A stretch of DNA of 42,306 bases, taken from contig NCCT01000025.1 in NCBI GenBank assembly GCA_002279795.1, positions 1 through 42,306 of the forward strand, read 5' to 3'. The stretch is from Hydrogenophilales bacterium 12-61-10. GTDB lineage: Bacteria > Pseudomonadota > Gammaproteobacteria > Burkholderiales > Thiobacillaceae. The notes under the pieces were generated by a model, which did not search any database, was not told the DNA's origin, and saw nothing but the letters and a program-made list of their open reading frames with translations. This document shows, in pieces, positions 21,784 through 29,745 of the stretch. Position 1 is the stretch's first letter. Each line of letters opens with the position of its first letter. The position numbers and the translations under genes were made by a program.

Positions 21784-23132
21784 TCCGGCGACGTCTCGCT
21801 GGCGGCCTCACCCGGGCTTTTGCGCTTGCGGCGCCGGCGCGGCTTCGGCGCACTGTCGGCGACCAGCATGCGTTCGCGCTCGCTGTCGCCGACATCCTGA
21901 AAGCGCGTCCACCACTCGCCCAGTTCAGCGGGTACTTCGCCCGATTCGGCACGCAGCAGCAAAAAGTCGTAGGCGGCGCGAAAGCGTGGATGCTCCAGCA
22001 GGCGATACGGACGTTGCCCACCGCGCTGTTCAAAGCGCGGTTGCAGCGCCCAGACTTCTTTCATCATGCCGTCGTAGCGGCGCGGAATGGCGAGTTGTTC
22101 GCGTTGCGCGTCGAGCACTTCGTCCATCGCAAAGAACAGCGCGGGCTGCGATTTTTCGCCCGCGGCTTCCAGCGCCTTCCAGCGTTGCACCACCTGCGGC
22201 CACAGCAGTGCGCCGAACAGGTAGGCGGGCGAAGCCGTTTTGTCCTGCACGATGCGCGCGTCGGTGGCTTTCAGCGCGGCGGTGATGAAACGTCCGCCGG
22301 TCGGGTCGTCCAGTATCGTGTCGAGCAGCGGCAACATGCCGTGGTGCAGGCCTTCGGCGCGCAGCTGGTGCACGCCGCGCAGGGCATGGCCGGACAGCAG
22401 CAGCTTCAGGGCTTCGTCGAAGATGCGCGCACGCGGAATGTTGGCGAGCAATGGCGCCAGCGTGGCGACCGGCTTGCGCGTGGCTTCGTCGATGTGAAAA
22501 TCGAGCTTGGCGGCAAAGCGCGCGGCGCGCAGCATGCGCACCGGGTCTTCGCGGAAGCGCGTTTCGGGATCGCCGATCATGCGAATCATGCGCTTTTTGC
22601 AGTCGGCGACACCGCCGAAATAATCATGTACTTCGTCGCGCGCGGGATCGTAGTACAGCGCATTGATGGTGAAGTCGCGGCGCGCGGCATCGTCCGCCAT
22701 GTTGCCGAACACGTTGTCGGTCAACAGACGGCCGTGTGCGTCGGTCGGCCGTTCCTCTTCTTCGGATTCTTTTTGATCGTTGGAGCGGAAGGTGGTGACT
22801 TCGATGGTGACGCGCCCGCACATCACATGCACGATCTGGAAACGCCGGCCGATGATGCGTGAGCGGCGAAACAGCTTGCGCACCTGTTCCGGCGTGGCAT
22901 CGGTCGCCACGTCGAAATCCTTGGGCGTCAAACCCAGCAGCAGATCGCGCACCGCGCCGCCGACCACGTAGCCCTTGAATCCCGCTTGCGCCAGGGTTTC
23001 GCAGGTTTTCAGCGCGCAGTCGTCGAGTTGGTCACGGCGGATACCGTGTTTGGCCAGCGGCAAAATCTGCGCGCTGGAACCGGCGGCGCGCGACTTGCGG
23101 CCCAATACTTTGTTGATAAAGCGACGAATCAT
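21780..23132 (-). CDS. pcnB: Poly(A) polymerase I
   Basis: Adds 3' poly(A) tails that mark RNA for decay. The 450-residue protein belongs to the class II nucleotidyltransferases: GYVVGGAVRDLLLG, then DFDVATDATP with the catalytic Asp pair, RRDFTINALYYDP, and RFREDPVRMLRAARFAAKL. A basic tail (KPRRRRKRK) is typical of PcnB rather than CCA-adding enzyme. I start at 23132 (MIRRFINKVLG), since the open frame upstream runs over the -10 box and into the ABC gene. It heads the coupled run pcnB-folK-kinase-panB-panC. Confidence 0.94.
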   Translation of the reverse strand: MIRRFINKVLGRKSRAAGSSAQILPLAKHGIRRDQLDDCALKTCETLAQAGFKGYVVGGAVRDLLLGLTPKDFDVATDATPEQVRKLFRRSRIIGRRFQIVHVMCGRVTIEVTTFRSNDQKESEEEERPTDAHGRLLTDNVFGNMADDAARRDFTINALYYDPARDEVHDYFGGVADCKKRMIRMIGDPETRFREDPVRMLRAARFAAKLDFHIDEATRKPVATLAPLLANIPRARIFDEALKLLLSGHALRGVHQLRAEGLHHGMLPLLDTILDDPTGGRFITAALKATDARIVQDKTASPAYLFGALLWPQVVQRWKALEAAGEKSQPALFFAMDEVLDAQREQLAIPRRYDGMMKEVWALQPRFEQRGGQRPYRLLEHPRFRAAYDFLLLRAESGEVPAELGEWWTRFQDVGDSERERMLVADSAPKPRRRRKRKSPGEAASETSPE

Positions 23133-23169
23133 TGAATACGCGGAGCGGGTGGAAAAAACAGAAGGCGCG

Positions 23170-23175
23170 ATTATA
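23170..23175 (-). promoter_or_regulatory. Putative -10 box for pcnB
   Basis: A perfect TATAAT on the minus strand, followed by CGCGCC as at queA. The start point would be near 23163, about 30 bases before the pcnB ATG. No convincing -35 element was found. Confidence 0.45.
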
Positions 23176-23184
23176 CAGGGTGGC

Positions 23185-23919
23185 TCAGGCCTGCCGCCGC
23201 CACAGCATGGCCGTGCCGGCGCCATACAGGGCTTCCAACGCGTCCGGGGTGAGCAGGGCGGCAGGCGTGCCCATTTGCCAACGGCCGTCACCATGCAGAA
23301 ACAGCAGGCGGTCGCACTGACAGGCCGCCCAGTTGGGGTCGTGCAGCGTCAACACCACGCTGCAGCCAGCCTCGGCTTCGCTACGCGCCCAGGCCAGCAG
23401 CCGCGCCTGATGCGCCGGGTCGAGATGGGTCAGCGGTTCGTCCAGCAGAGCGATCTGCGGCCGCTGCACCGCCAGTTGCGCCAGCCGGGCGCGCTGGCGC
23501 TCGCCGCCGGACAGCGTATCGATCGGGCGGTGGGCCAGCCCGTCCAGTTCCCAGGCCGCGAGATTCGCCGCCAGGTCAGTGGGCGCATCGCCAAACGGGT
23601 GGCGGCCCAGCGCGACAAAATCATTCACGTCGCCAAAAAACGCCGCTTCCTCGGCTTGCGGCAACAGGCCGATATGCTGCGCACGGGTGAGCGGCGGCAG
23701 CGTGTCGAGCCGCGGGTCACCGAGCGTGACGTGACCGCGCGCGGGGCTGGCAAGGCCTGCCAGCACAGTCAACAGCGTCGATTTGCCGGCGCCATTGGCG
23801 CCAAGAATGCCGAGCACTTCGCCGGGTTCGAGCGTGAGGTCGAGCGCATCGACCAGCGTGCGGTCTGCCGTTTTCAGCGACAGTTGGTGCGCGGTCAGGC
23901 GGGGTGAAAAAACGTCCAT
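23185..23919 (-). CDS. ABC transporter ATP-binding protein (iron-siderophore/B12 type)
   Basis: The ATPase of an ABC importer, 244 residues. Walker A GANGAGKST, a Q-loop LLPQAEEAAFF, the signature LSGGERQRARLA, Walker B IALLDEP and switch His in TLHDPNW are all intact, and the fold resembles BtuD/FecE. I start at 23919 (MDVFSPRLTAHQLSL); in-frame upstream starts are less likely. Its natural partner would be the FecCD-type permease at 27182-28108, which is on the same strand 3.3 kb upstream with two opposite-strand genes between. No periplasmic binding protein is in the window, so the substrate (cobalamin, haem or siderophore) is open. Confidence 0.88.
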   Translation of the reverse strand: MDVFSPRLTAHQLSLKTADRTLVDALDLTLEPGEVLGILGANGAGKSTLLTVLAGLASPARGHVTLGDPRLDTLPPLTRAQHIGLLPQAEEAAFFGDVNDFVALGRHPFGDAPTDLAANLAAWELDGLAHRPIDTLSGGERQRARLAQLAVQRPQIALLDEPLTHLDPAHQARLLAWARSEAEAGCSVVLTLHDPNWAACQCDRLLFLHGDGRWQMGTPAALLTPDALEALYGAGTAMLWRRQA

Positions 23920-24058
23920 GGCATACACGGGAGTGGCAATCCGGCCAAGCATAGCAGCATGGTTTGTGGCGGTTGATGGCGTCGCGGGCGGGTGGCACAC
24001 TGCCTGCGTACTTCTGTGGCTTCAAGCCCTCTTACTTCATTATTCGGCCCTGTCTCCC

Positions 24059-25840
24059 ATGTCTGTATGCCATTGCGCGCGCGCGTTTGTCCTGTGTTTA
24101 TTCAGTGCGTCGGCGCTGGCGGCATCGCCCGACGGCGTGGTGGCGGTATCGCATCCGGCCGCTGCGGCGGCGGGCGCGCGGATGCTGGCGCAGGGCGGCA
24201 ACGCCATCGACGCCGCCGCTGCGGTGCAGTTCGCGCTCAACGTGGTCGAGCCGCAGTCGTCCGGCATCGGCGGCGGCGGATTCATGCTGGTGTACCTGGC
24301 CAAAACCGGAAAAACCGTGGTTGTCGATTCGCGCGAGCGCGCCCCCGCCAACGCCCGCGCCGACCTGTTTGCGCCCGATGGCTTGCCGCTGCCGTTTGCC
24401 CAGGCCTCGACCAGCGGAATCGCGATTGGCGTGCCGGGCACTTTGCGTGGCGTCGATCTGGCGCTGCGTCGCTGGGGCACGAAGCCATTGTCCGCCACGC
24501 TGGCGCCGGCGATTGAGCTCGCCGGGCACGGCTTTCGGGTCAACCGCTTTCTGGCCGAAGATATCGTCAACGACGGCGGCCGCACGCAGCTGCAACCCGA
24601 AACCGCTGCGATCTTTCGGCCAGGCGGCGTGCCGCTCGCCGAGGGTGACTGGCTGGTGCAGGCGGATCTCGCCAGAACGCTCAAACGCATCGCAGCCGGG
24701 GGACCCGATGCCTTCTATCGCGGGCCGCTGGCGCGCGCCATTGTGCAGGCGCAGCAGCGCACGCGCAGCGAACTCGGCGAGGCCGGCCGGGGGCAGATGA
24801 CGCTGGCTGATCTGGCGCGCTATCGGCCGACCGTTCGCGAACCCCTGATCGGCCACTATCGCGGCTGGACGCTGGCCGGCATGCCGCCGCCTTCTTCCGG
24901 TGGGCTCACGATCCTGCAGATGCTGGGGATGCTGGAACGCTTTCCCCTGGGCGACCCTGCCCAGGGCTATGGTTTTGGCAGCCCCAAAACCCTGCACCTC
25001 ATGATCGAGGCGATGCGTTTGGCGTTTGCCGACCGTGCCGTGTGGATCGGCGACGACGATTTCGTGCCGGTGCCGCGCAAGGGGCTGTTGAATCCCGCTT
25101 ATCTTGCCACGCGCGCGGCCTTGATTCAGCCCGAGCGCCGCATGGAAACACCGCTAGCCAGCGATCCCACGCCGTGGGACACGGTTGGCAGTTCGTCAAA
25201 ACCCGGGCTTACCCGGGCAGAAAGCCCCCACACCACCCACTTTTCCATCGTCGATCGCTGGGGCAACGTGGTCAGCTACACCAGCACCATCGAAGCCACC
25301 TGGGGCTCGGGCATTACCGTGCCGGGCTATGGCTTTTTGCTCAACAATGAACTGACCGATTTCAATTTTCTGCCCGCTGCCGACACCGCACGGGGCGGCG
25401 CCAACGACCCTGCGCCCGGCAAGCGTCCGCGCTCCAGCATGGCGCCGATGCTGCTGTTCAAGGACGGTCGCTTCGTTGCCGCCTACGGTTCCCCGGGCGG
25501 CGCCACCATCATCAACTCGGTACTCAACGTCACGCTCAACCTGATCGACCACGGCATGACGATGCAGCAGGCCATCGCTGCGCCGCGCCTGTCGGTCACG
25601 CATGCCGCAGGCAAGGTGAGCTGCGAAGGCGGGAAGGATCACATGCGGCCCGAAATCAGCATCGCCAGCCAGGATGCGTTGCGGAAGCTCGGCCATGCGG
25701 GGCTGGGCGCCTTGGGCGCAAACGGCTGCAACGACACCATCGGCTCGGTGCAGGCGGTGGCGACCGAACCGGCAAGCGGGGCGCGAAGCGGTGCCGCTGA
25801 TGTGCGCCGCGAAGGGACGGTCATTCGCGTGAATCCCTGA
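24059..25840 (+). CDS. ggt: Gamma-glutamyltransferase
   Basis: A periplasmic Ntn-hydrolase that cleaves the gamma-glutamyl bond of glutathione and its conjugates. I start at 24059 because MSVCHCARAFVLCLFSASALAA reads as a signal peptide; the frame is open further upstream, but that lies over the ABC gene. GGNAIDAAAAVQFALNVVEPQSSGIGGGGFMLVY is the family signature. The self-processing nucleophile is Thr392 in TTHFSIVD, close to the position in E. coli. The small-subunit region continues with LLNNELTDF and AYGSPGGATIINSVLNV. It is 593 residues. It sits with the PEP-CTERM gene between two apparent ABC transporter halves. Confidence 0.95.
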   Translation: MSVCHCARAFVLCLFSASALAASPDGVVAVSHPAAAAAGARMLAQGGNAIDAAAAVQFALNVVEPQSSGIGGGGFMLVYLAKTGKTVVVDSRERAPANARADLFAPDGLPLPFAQASTSGIAIGVPGTLRGVDLALRRWGTKPLSATLAPAIELAGHGFRVNRFLAEDIVNDGGRTQLQPETAAIFRPGGVPLAEGDWLVQADLARTLKRIAAGGPDAFYRGPLARAIVQAQQRTRSELGEAGRGQMTLADLARYRPTVREPLIGHYRGWTLAGMPPPSSGGLTILQMLGMLERFPLGDPAQGYGFGSPKTLHLMIEAMRLAFADRAVWIGDDDFVPVPRKGLLNPAYLATRAALIQPERRMETPLASDPTPWDTVGSSSKPGLTRAESPHTTHFSIVDRWGNVVSYTSTIEATWGSGITVPGYGFLLNNELTDFNFLPAADTARGGANDPAPGKRPRSSMAPMLLFKDGRFVAAYGSPGGATIINSVLNVTLNLIDHGMTMQQAIAAPRLSVTHAAGKVSCEGGKDHMRPEISIASQDALRKLGHAGLGALGANGCNDTIGSVQAVATEPASGARSGAADVRREGTVIRVNP

Positions 25841-26001
25841 ACAACGCCGTCAAATTTCTTCAGCCGAACGGAATGTTTTGTCGGATTTTTTACACAATTT
25901 GTTCATTAGTTTTGTTTCTACAGGGTTAAATTAATTTGAATAAACCCTATCCAGCTGATTGCAAAGGAAATTAATTTTCTTGCCGCCCAATGTCTCAAAC
26001 C

Positions 26002-26017
26002 CGGCATTGAATTTGCA
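26002..26017 (+). promoter_or_regulatory. Putative sigma-54 (RpoN) promoter for the PEP-CTERM gene
   Basis: CGGCATTGAATTTGCA matches TGGCACG-N4-TTGCW at 9 of 12 defined positions, with the GG and GC cores spaced by exactly 10 bases. The start would be near 26028, giving a leader of about 220 bases. RpoN with the PrsK/PrsR pair is known to control many PEP-CTERM genes; those regulators are not in this window. Confidence 0.5.
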
Positions 26018-26173
26018 TGATTTTTTGCCGAGGATTTTTGTGCGCCCTGAAAAGTAAACACATGGGGACACAGTCACTCGGCGGCCATCAAGAGCCCACT
26101 CGTTTTTCCAGCGCATCATTCCGCTGAGCCGAACGCATAACAGATTTGTCGCGCGTGAACCGAAAGAGCATCC

Positions 26174-26200
26174 TGTTGACGGGCCTTTCGGCTGTCAACA
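26174..26200 (+). repeat. Inverted repeat in PEP-CTERM leader
   Basis: Seven-base perfect arms, TGTTGAC and GTCAACA, are separated by 13 bases. The hairpin lies about 50 bases before the start codon, within the predicted 5' leader, and could be an operator or an RNA structure. Confidence 0.5.
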
Positions 26201-26250
26201 CGTGCGCGGTAAATCGGGTTATGACGAGTAAAAAAATGAGGAGGTTGACG

Positions 26251-27084
26251 ATGGCATCTGTTCTAAATCACAAACGAAGCGTTGTGCCCAAGCTGGCCGC
26301 GCTCTCCCTGCTGCTCGGTTTTTCGGCAGCCAATAACGCCCAGGCGGTTTCGCTGTTCAGTGAAAACTTCGAGGGGTACACCAGCTTCCCGACCTTTGAT
26401 CCTTTTTTGGATCCGGTCAACTCTGGAATTGCCAAGCTCAGCGAAGGCGCTCAGCAAACCTGGTACGGGGCGCGGTTTGAAGATACGTCTTCAGGCAATG
26501 GAACGGTTTCGTCGATCGATGGCGACTTGGCGGTCCAGAAATTTGGCGGTCTGTTTACGACCAATAACACCCATACCGGCCGAGTTGCCGACGATGCGGG
26601 CATGCTGTTCAAGATCAGCACCGTGGGTTACAGCAGCGTAAACCTGAACTTCGACTGGCGTACCTTCCAGTCGGAAACGACCGACCGCCTCGTGGTCGGC
26701 TATCACGTAGGTTCGATTGCCGATTTCGGGGGTGATTTCGCTGGATCGGCATGCGCGGGCAACGGCGAAGCCGGCTGTTACGCGGACCTGCGTAGCGGAT
26801 CGACCAGTGCTGCAAATGCCTGGACAACTGGCTGGACCGAGTTGATGCGTGTGAGTTCGTCCAATTCGTGGAACGCAGCGAGCTTCGACCTCTCGGCAGC
26901 CGCTGGCAACTCCGAAGTCTATGTCGCATTCTGGATGGACAACGGCAACGGCGACTACGCAAAATTCGACAACGTGCTGGTGACCGCAACGCCGGTTCCC
27001 GAAGCCGACACCTACGCCATGCTGCTGGCGGGTCTGGGCCTGGTGGGATACACCGTCAGCCGCCGCAAGCGTAGCTTCAGCTAA
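26251..27084 (+). CDS. PEP-CTERM sorting domain-containing exported protein
   Basis: A predicted exported protein (277 residues) handled by the exosortase pathway. I start at 26251 because GAGGAGG lies 6 bases before the ATG; the open frame begins at 26146. The signal peptide ends near NNAQA. The C-terminal 30 residues hold PVPEADTYAMLLAGLGLVGYT followed by the basic SRRKR: the PEP motif (here PEA), a hydrophobic helix and a positively charged tail. The body is rich in Ser, Asn, Gly and aromatic residues and could be a beta-sandwich, but I cannot assign a ligand. Two cysteines (SACAGNGEAGCYA) are close together and could form a disulfide. No exosortase gene is in the window. Confidence 0.9.
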   Translation: MASVLNHKRSVVPKLAALSLLLGFSAANNAQAVSLFSENFEGYTSFPTFDPFLDPVNSGIAKLSEGAQQTWYGARFEDTSSGNGTVSSIDGDLAVQKFGGLFTTNNTHTGRVADDAGMLFKISTVGYSSVNLNFDWRTFQSETTDRLVVGYHVGSIADFGGDFAGSACAGNGEAGCYADLRSGSTSAANAWTTGWTELMRVSSSNSWNAASFDLSAAAGNSEVYVAFWMDNGNGDYAKFDNVLVTATPVPEADTYAMLLAGLGLVGYTVSRRKRSFS

Positions 27085-27101
27085 ACGCTCGAAGCTGATT
27101 G

Positions 27102-27137
27102 CCCTCCGCTCGCCGACAGGTGAGCGGAGGGTTTTTT
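27102..27137 (+). terminator. Rho-independent terminator after PEP-CTERM gene
   Basis: CCCTCCGCTC pairs with GAGCGGAGGG (27122-27131), with extra pairs closing a GACA loop, followed by six T residues. It is 17 bases after the stop codon. Confidence 0.92.
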
Positions 27138-27181
27138 ATTGGGCGTTTGACGGCGCCCGGGCTTGCAAGCCATCGCATGGC

Positions 27182-28108
27182 TCAGGGTTTGCGCAACAGC
27201 CACAACATCAGCGGCACCCCCAGCATTGCAGTCAATACGCCAACCGGCAATTCGCGCGGGGCGATGGCGGTACGCGCCAGCGCGTCGGCCAGCACCAGCA
27301 GGCTGCCGCCGGCCAGCGCGGCGGCGGGCAACAGCAGACGGTGGCGGGCGAGGCCGATGCGGCGCAGGGCATGCGGCACCATCAGGCCAACGAAACCAAT
27401 GCTGCCGGCTTGCGCCACGACCAGCGAGGTGCACAGACCCGCCAGCACAAACAGCATCCAGCGCGTGGGGGCGACGGCGACCCCGAGTGATGCGGCCTTG
27501 AGCGGCGACAGTTGCAATACGTCGAGCCGCTGCGACAAGCCCAGTGCAATGGCAACAGCCAGTAGCAGCGCCGCCCACAGCAGCGCGGGTTGAGCCGTCC
27601 ACGCCAGGTCGCCCATGAGGAAAAACAGCATGCCGGGCAGGCGCTCGGCGGGGGTGACGGAGAGCACCAGCGCGATCAGCGCGCCAAAACCGGCTGCGAG
27701 CATGACACCGGCCAGCAGCAGCGGCGTGTGGTCGCGCGCCAGCAGGCGGCCGCCGAGCGCAGCGGCCAGCGCCAGCGCCAGCAGGCTGCCGGCAAACGCT
27801 AGCAGCGAGATCCACGGCCACGCCAGGCCTGCGGCCATGCCGAGCAGCGCCAGCAGGCCGGCGCCGCCGGAGACGCCGAGCAGATAGGGTTCGGCCAGCG
27901 GATTGCGGAACAGGGTTTGCATCAGCGCGCCCGCCAGCGCTAGCAGGCCGCCGCAGGCGAAGGCGGCAGCGACGCGCGGGCCGCGCAGCTCGGTGAGGAT
28001 CTGCCGCGCCAGCTCGCGATCGTCCGGCAAGGCGCCGGCGGCCAGCCCGAGCGCGAGCGTTGCTGGCGCGGCCAGCGCGAGCAGCAGCAGTTTGGCGGTG
28101 GGCGACAG
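27182..28108 (-). CDS. FecCD-family ABC transporter permease, probable non-AUG start
   Basis: The membrane subunit of an iron-siderophore or cobalamin type ABC importer. Family features include RGPRVAAAFACGGLLALAGALMQTLFRNPLAEPYLLGVSGGAGL, TSLVVAQAGSIGFVGLMVPHALR and the C-terminal RELPVGVLTAMLGVPLMLWLL. The frame between the cyclophilin stop (28115) and the first standard start, TTG at 28030, encodes LSPTAKLLLLALAAPATLAL, which looks like the first membrane helix. Starting at 28030 would lose it. I therefore place the start at a CTG at 28108, giving 308 residues; the true start is uncertain. No binding protein is adjacent, and the ATPase partner is probably the gene at 23185-23919. Confidence 0.75.
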   Translation of the reverse strand: MSPTAKLLLLALAAPATLALGLAAGALPDDRELARQILTELRGPRVAAAFACGGLLALAGALMQTLFRNPLAEPYLLGVSGGAGLLALLGMAAGLAWPWISLLAFAGSLLALALAAALGGRLLARDHTPLLLAGVMLAAGFGALIALVLSVTPAERLPGMLFFLMGDLAWTAQPALLWAALLLAVAIALGLSQRLDVLQLSPLKAASLGVAVAPTRWMLFVLAGLCTSLVVAQAGSIGFVGLMVPHALRRIGLARHRLLLPAAALAGGSLLVLADALARTAIAPRELPVGVLTAMLGVPLMLWLLRKP

Positions 28109-28114
28109 GGCGGT

Positions 28115-28789
28115 TTACGGCTTGGCTGGAGTGGCAGGTGCTGGTTGCGCCGGAGCGGCGGGCAGCAAGGTGACGCGCGTCATCACGATGGGGTCGACCG
28201 GCACGTCGCCGTGCGGGCCGCGGTTGCCGCGCGGCACCGCGACGATGGCGTCGACCACGTTCATGCCGTCGACCACCTGGCCGAACACGGCGTAGCCCCA
28301 GCCTTCGAAGCTTTTGCCGCGATGGTTGAGGAAGGCGTTGTCGGCGACGTTGATGAAGAATTGCGACGAAGCCGAGTGCGGCTCACCGGTGCGCGCCATC
28401 GCCAGCGTGCCGCGCAGATTCTTCAGGACGTTGTCGGCTTCGTTCTGGATCGGCGCGCCCTTGGGTTTTTCGGTCATGTCCGGGGTCATGCCGCCGGTCT
28501 GGATCATGAAACCGGGGATGACGCGATGAAACGCCAGGCCGTTGTAATAGCCGCTTTTCACATAGCCGAGGAAATTCGCCGCCGACTTCGGCGCGTTGTT
28601 GGCGAACACTTCCACCGTGATGTTGCCTTTGCTGGTTTCAATCAGTACGCGTGGGTTGGCGGGCTGGCCGGCGGCAGGCGCGGTGGAGACAGATTGCTTG
28701 CCGGGCTCGCTGGCGCCGCAGCCGCTTATGCCGAGCATCAGGGTGAGCAGAAAGAGTGCGACTTTTGAGGTGGATGCGGCGCGTGACAT
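28115..28789 (-). CDS. Cyclophilin-type peptidyl-prolyl isomerase, predicted lipoprotein
   Basis: Catalyses proline isomerisation in the envelope. The 224-residue precursor begins [24 protein letters not shown], a signal peptide with a lipobox (ISGC), so it is probably anchored by Cys24. The cyclophilin domain follows: [58 protein letters not shown] and [11 protein letters not shown] Pro/Ala-rich tail ends the protein. I chose 28789, with GGAG upstream, over an open frame beginning at 28909. Its stop is 6 bases from the proposed permease start. Confidence 0.93.
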   Translation of the reverse strand: MSRAASTSKVALFLLTLMLGISGCGASEPGKQSVSTAPAAGQPANPRVLIETSKGNITVEVFANNAPKSAANFLGYVKSGYYNGLAFHRVIPGFMIQTGGMTPDMTEKPKGAPIQNEADNVLKNLRGTLAMARTGEPHSASSQFFINVADNAFLNHRGKSFEGWGYAVFGQVVDGMNVVDAIVAVPRGNRGPHGDVPVDPIVMTRVTLLPAAPAQPAPATPAKP

Positions 28790-28862
28790 GGTGGGCTCCG
28801 AGGCTGAAAAAACGGGGGGTAGAAAAACTGGCGGCATTTTACGCTGCGGACCCGACGGCCCG

Positions 28863-29492
28863 TCAGTCTGTGCGCAGTAGCAGGCGGTCGAGTTCCGTCT
28901 GCACCGCATCCAGCGGCTGCCAGCCGTCCGTGATGCGGTCGAGCTGTTCGCCGCGTTGCAGGATCAGGGTGGGAAAGCCGCGCACGCCGGCCTTGCGCGA
29001 GTGCGCGAAATGCGCCTGGGTGCGGGTACGGGCTGCATCGCTGTCGAACGCGTGCTGAAACGCGGCCGCATCGATACCGAGCCCGGCGGCCAGTTCGGCC
29101 AGCGCGGTAGGCTGGGTGACGTCGCGCCCTTCGGCGTAAAACGCGGTCTGGATCGCCTGGAACATCGCGAAGATTGTCGCCGGGTCGAGCCCGCCGGCCG
29201 TCACCACGGCGCGGCTGGCGGGTTCGGTGTCGTAGATGAAATCGTCGGGCAACGCGTCGTCGAACTTGAAGGGCTGGCCGCTGCGTTCATGCACCTGCTG
29301 CCAGTGATGCAGGGTCTCGTCGCGCGCCGCGGCGGTCATCGGCGCGGTGGTGCCGGGGCGCAGCCCGCCCAGCACCAGCGCAATTTTCAGGCGGTCGTGA
29401 TAGGTCTCGCGCAGCGCTTCGATTGCTGGTGAAAACCCCCAGCACCAGGAACACATCGGGTCGGCGAAATACCAGAGGAGCGGGGCGTTCAT
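28863..29492 (-). CDS. DsbA family oxidoreductase (FrnE-like)
   Basis: A thioredoxin-fold protein of 209 residues. The active-site motif is Cys14-Ser-Trp-Cys17 right after the first strand ([18 protein letters not shown]), and the cis-Pro loop is [10 protein letters not shown]. It has no signal peptide, so it is probably cytoplasmic like FrnE rather than periplasmic DsbA. Related proteins are annotated as DSBA-like dithiol oxidoreductases of unclear physiological role. It is preceded by ccoS, 54 bases away. Confidence 0.9.
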   Translation of the reverse strand: MNAPLLWYFADPMCSWCWGFSPAIEALRETYHDRLKIALVLGGLRPGTTAPMTAAARDETLHHWQQVHERSGQPFKFDDALPDDFIYDTEPASRAVVTAGGLDPATIFAMFQAIQTAFYAEGRDVTQPTALAELAAGLGIDAAAFQHAFDSDAARTRTQAHFAHSRKAGVRGFPTLILQRGEQLDRITDGWQPLDAVQTELDRLLLRTD

Positions 29493-29546
29493 GCGGGCAT
29501 CACCAGGGACTGTGGCGGAAAAACCGCAGCATACGCGATGCGTGCG

Positions 29547-29738
29547 TCAGGACGGCGGTGCGGTCTTGTCCTCGGGGGCCGTGCGCGGCGGATGCGGCGT
29601 GTCGTCGTCCATGATGACGCTGTGCGCCGGCCCCTCAAGGTCGTCGAACTGGCCGCTTTTGGTGGCCCACAGCATGACCCAGGCGATGACGCCGACGATG
29701 GCGAGGCTCAGCGGAATGAGCAGGATGAGGATGTCCAT
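29547..29738 (-). CDS. ccoS: Cbb3-type cytochrome oxidase assembly protein CcoS
   Basis: Small single-helix membrane protein (63 residues) needed for maturation of cbb3 cytochrome c oxidase. The N-terminal MDILILLIPLSLAIVGVIAWVMLWATKSGQFDDLEGPAH matches the CcoS pattern of one membrane helix followed by SGQFDDLEGPA. It lies 7 bases after ccoI on the same strand. No ccoN, ccoO or ccoP lies in this window. The upstream leader is heptad repeat sequence, with no clear Shine-Dalgarno. Confidence 0.93.
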   Translation of the reverse strand: MDILILLIPLSLAIVGVIAWVMLWATKSGQFDDLEGPAHSVIMDDDTPHPPRTAPEDKTAPPS

Positions 29739-29745
29739 GAGCGGG

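Larger units (their letters stand above)
25841..26250. other. AT-rich upstream region of the PEP-CTERM gene
   Basis: About 410 bases, clearly more AT-rich than the flanking genes, without a recognisable gene. It holds an inverted repeat AGGGTT...AACCCT (25922-25948), a sigma-54-like promoter (26002-26017), a long predicted leader and a TGTTGAC...GTCAACA hairpin (26174-26200). An open frame of 62 codons on the minus strand (25931-26119) lacks any recognisable feature. Confidence 0.5.

Noticed and set aside
25931-26119. 62-codon minus-strand frame upstream of the PEP-CTERM gene
   Set aside because: It has no recognisable motif, no clear ribosome site, and covers the probable sigma-54 promoter.
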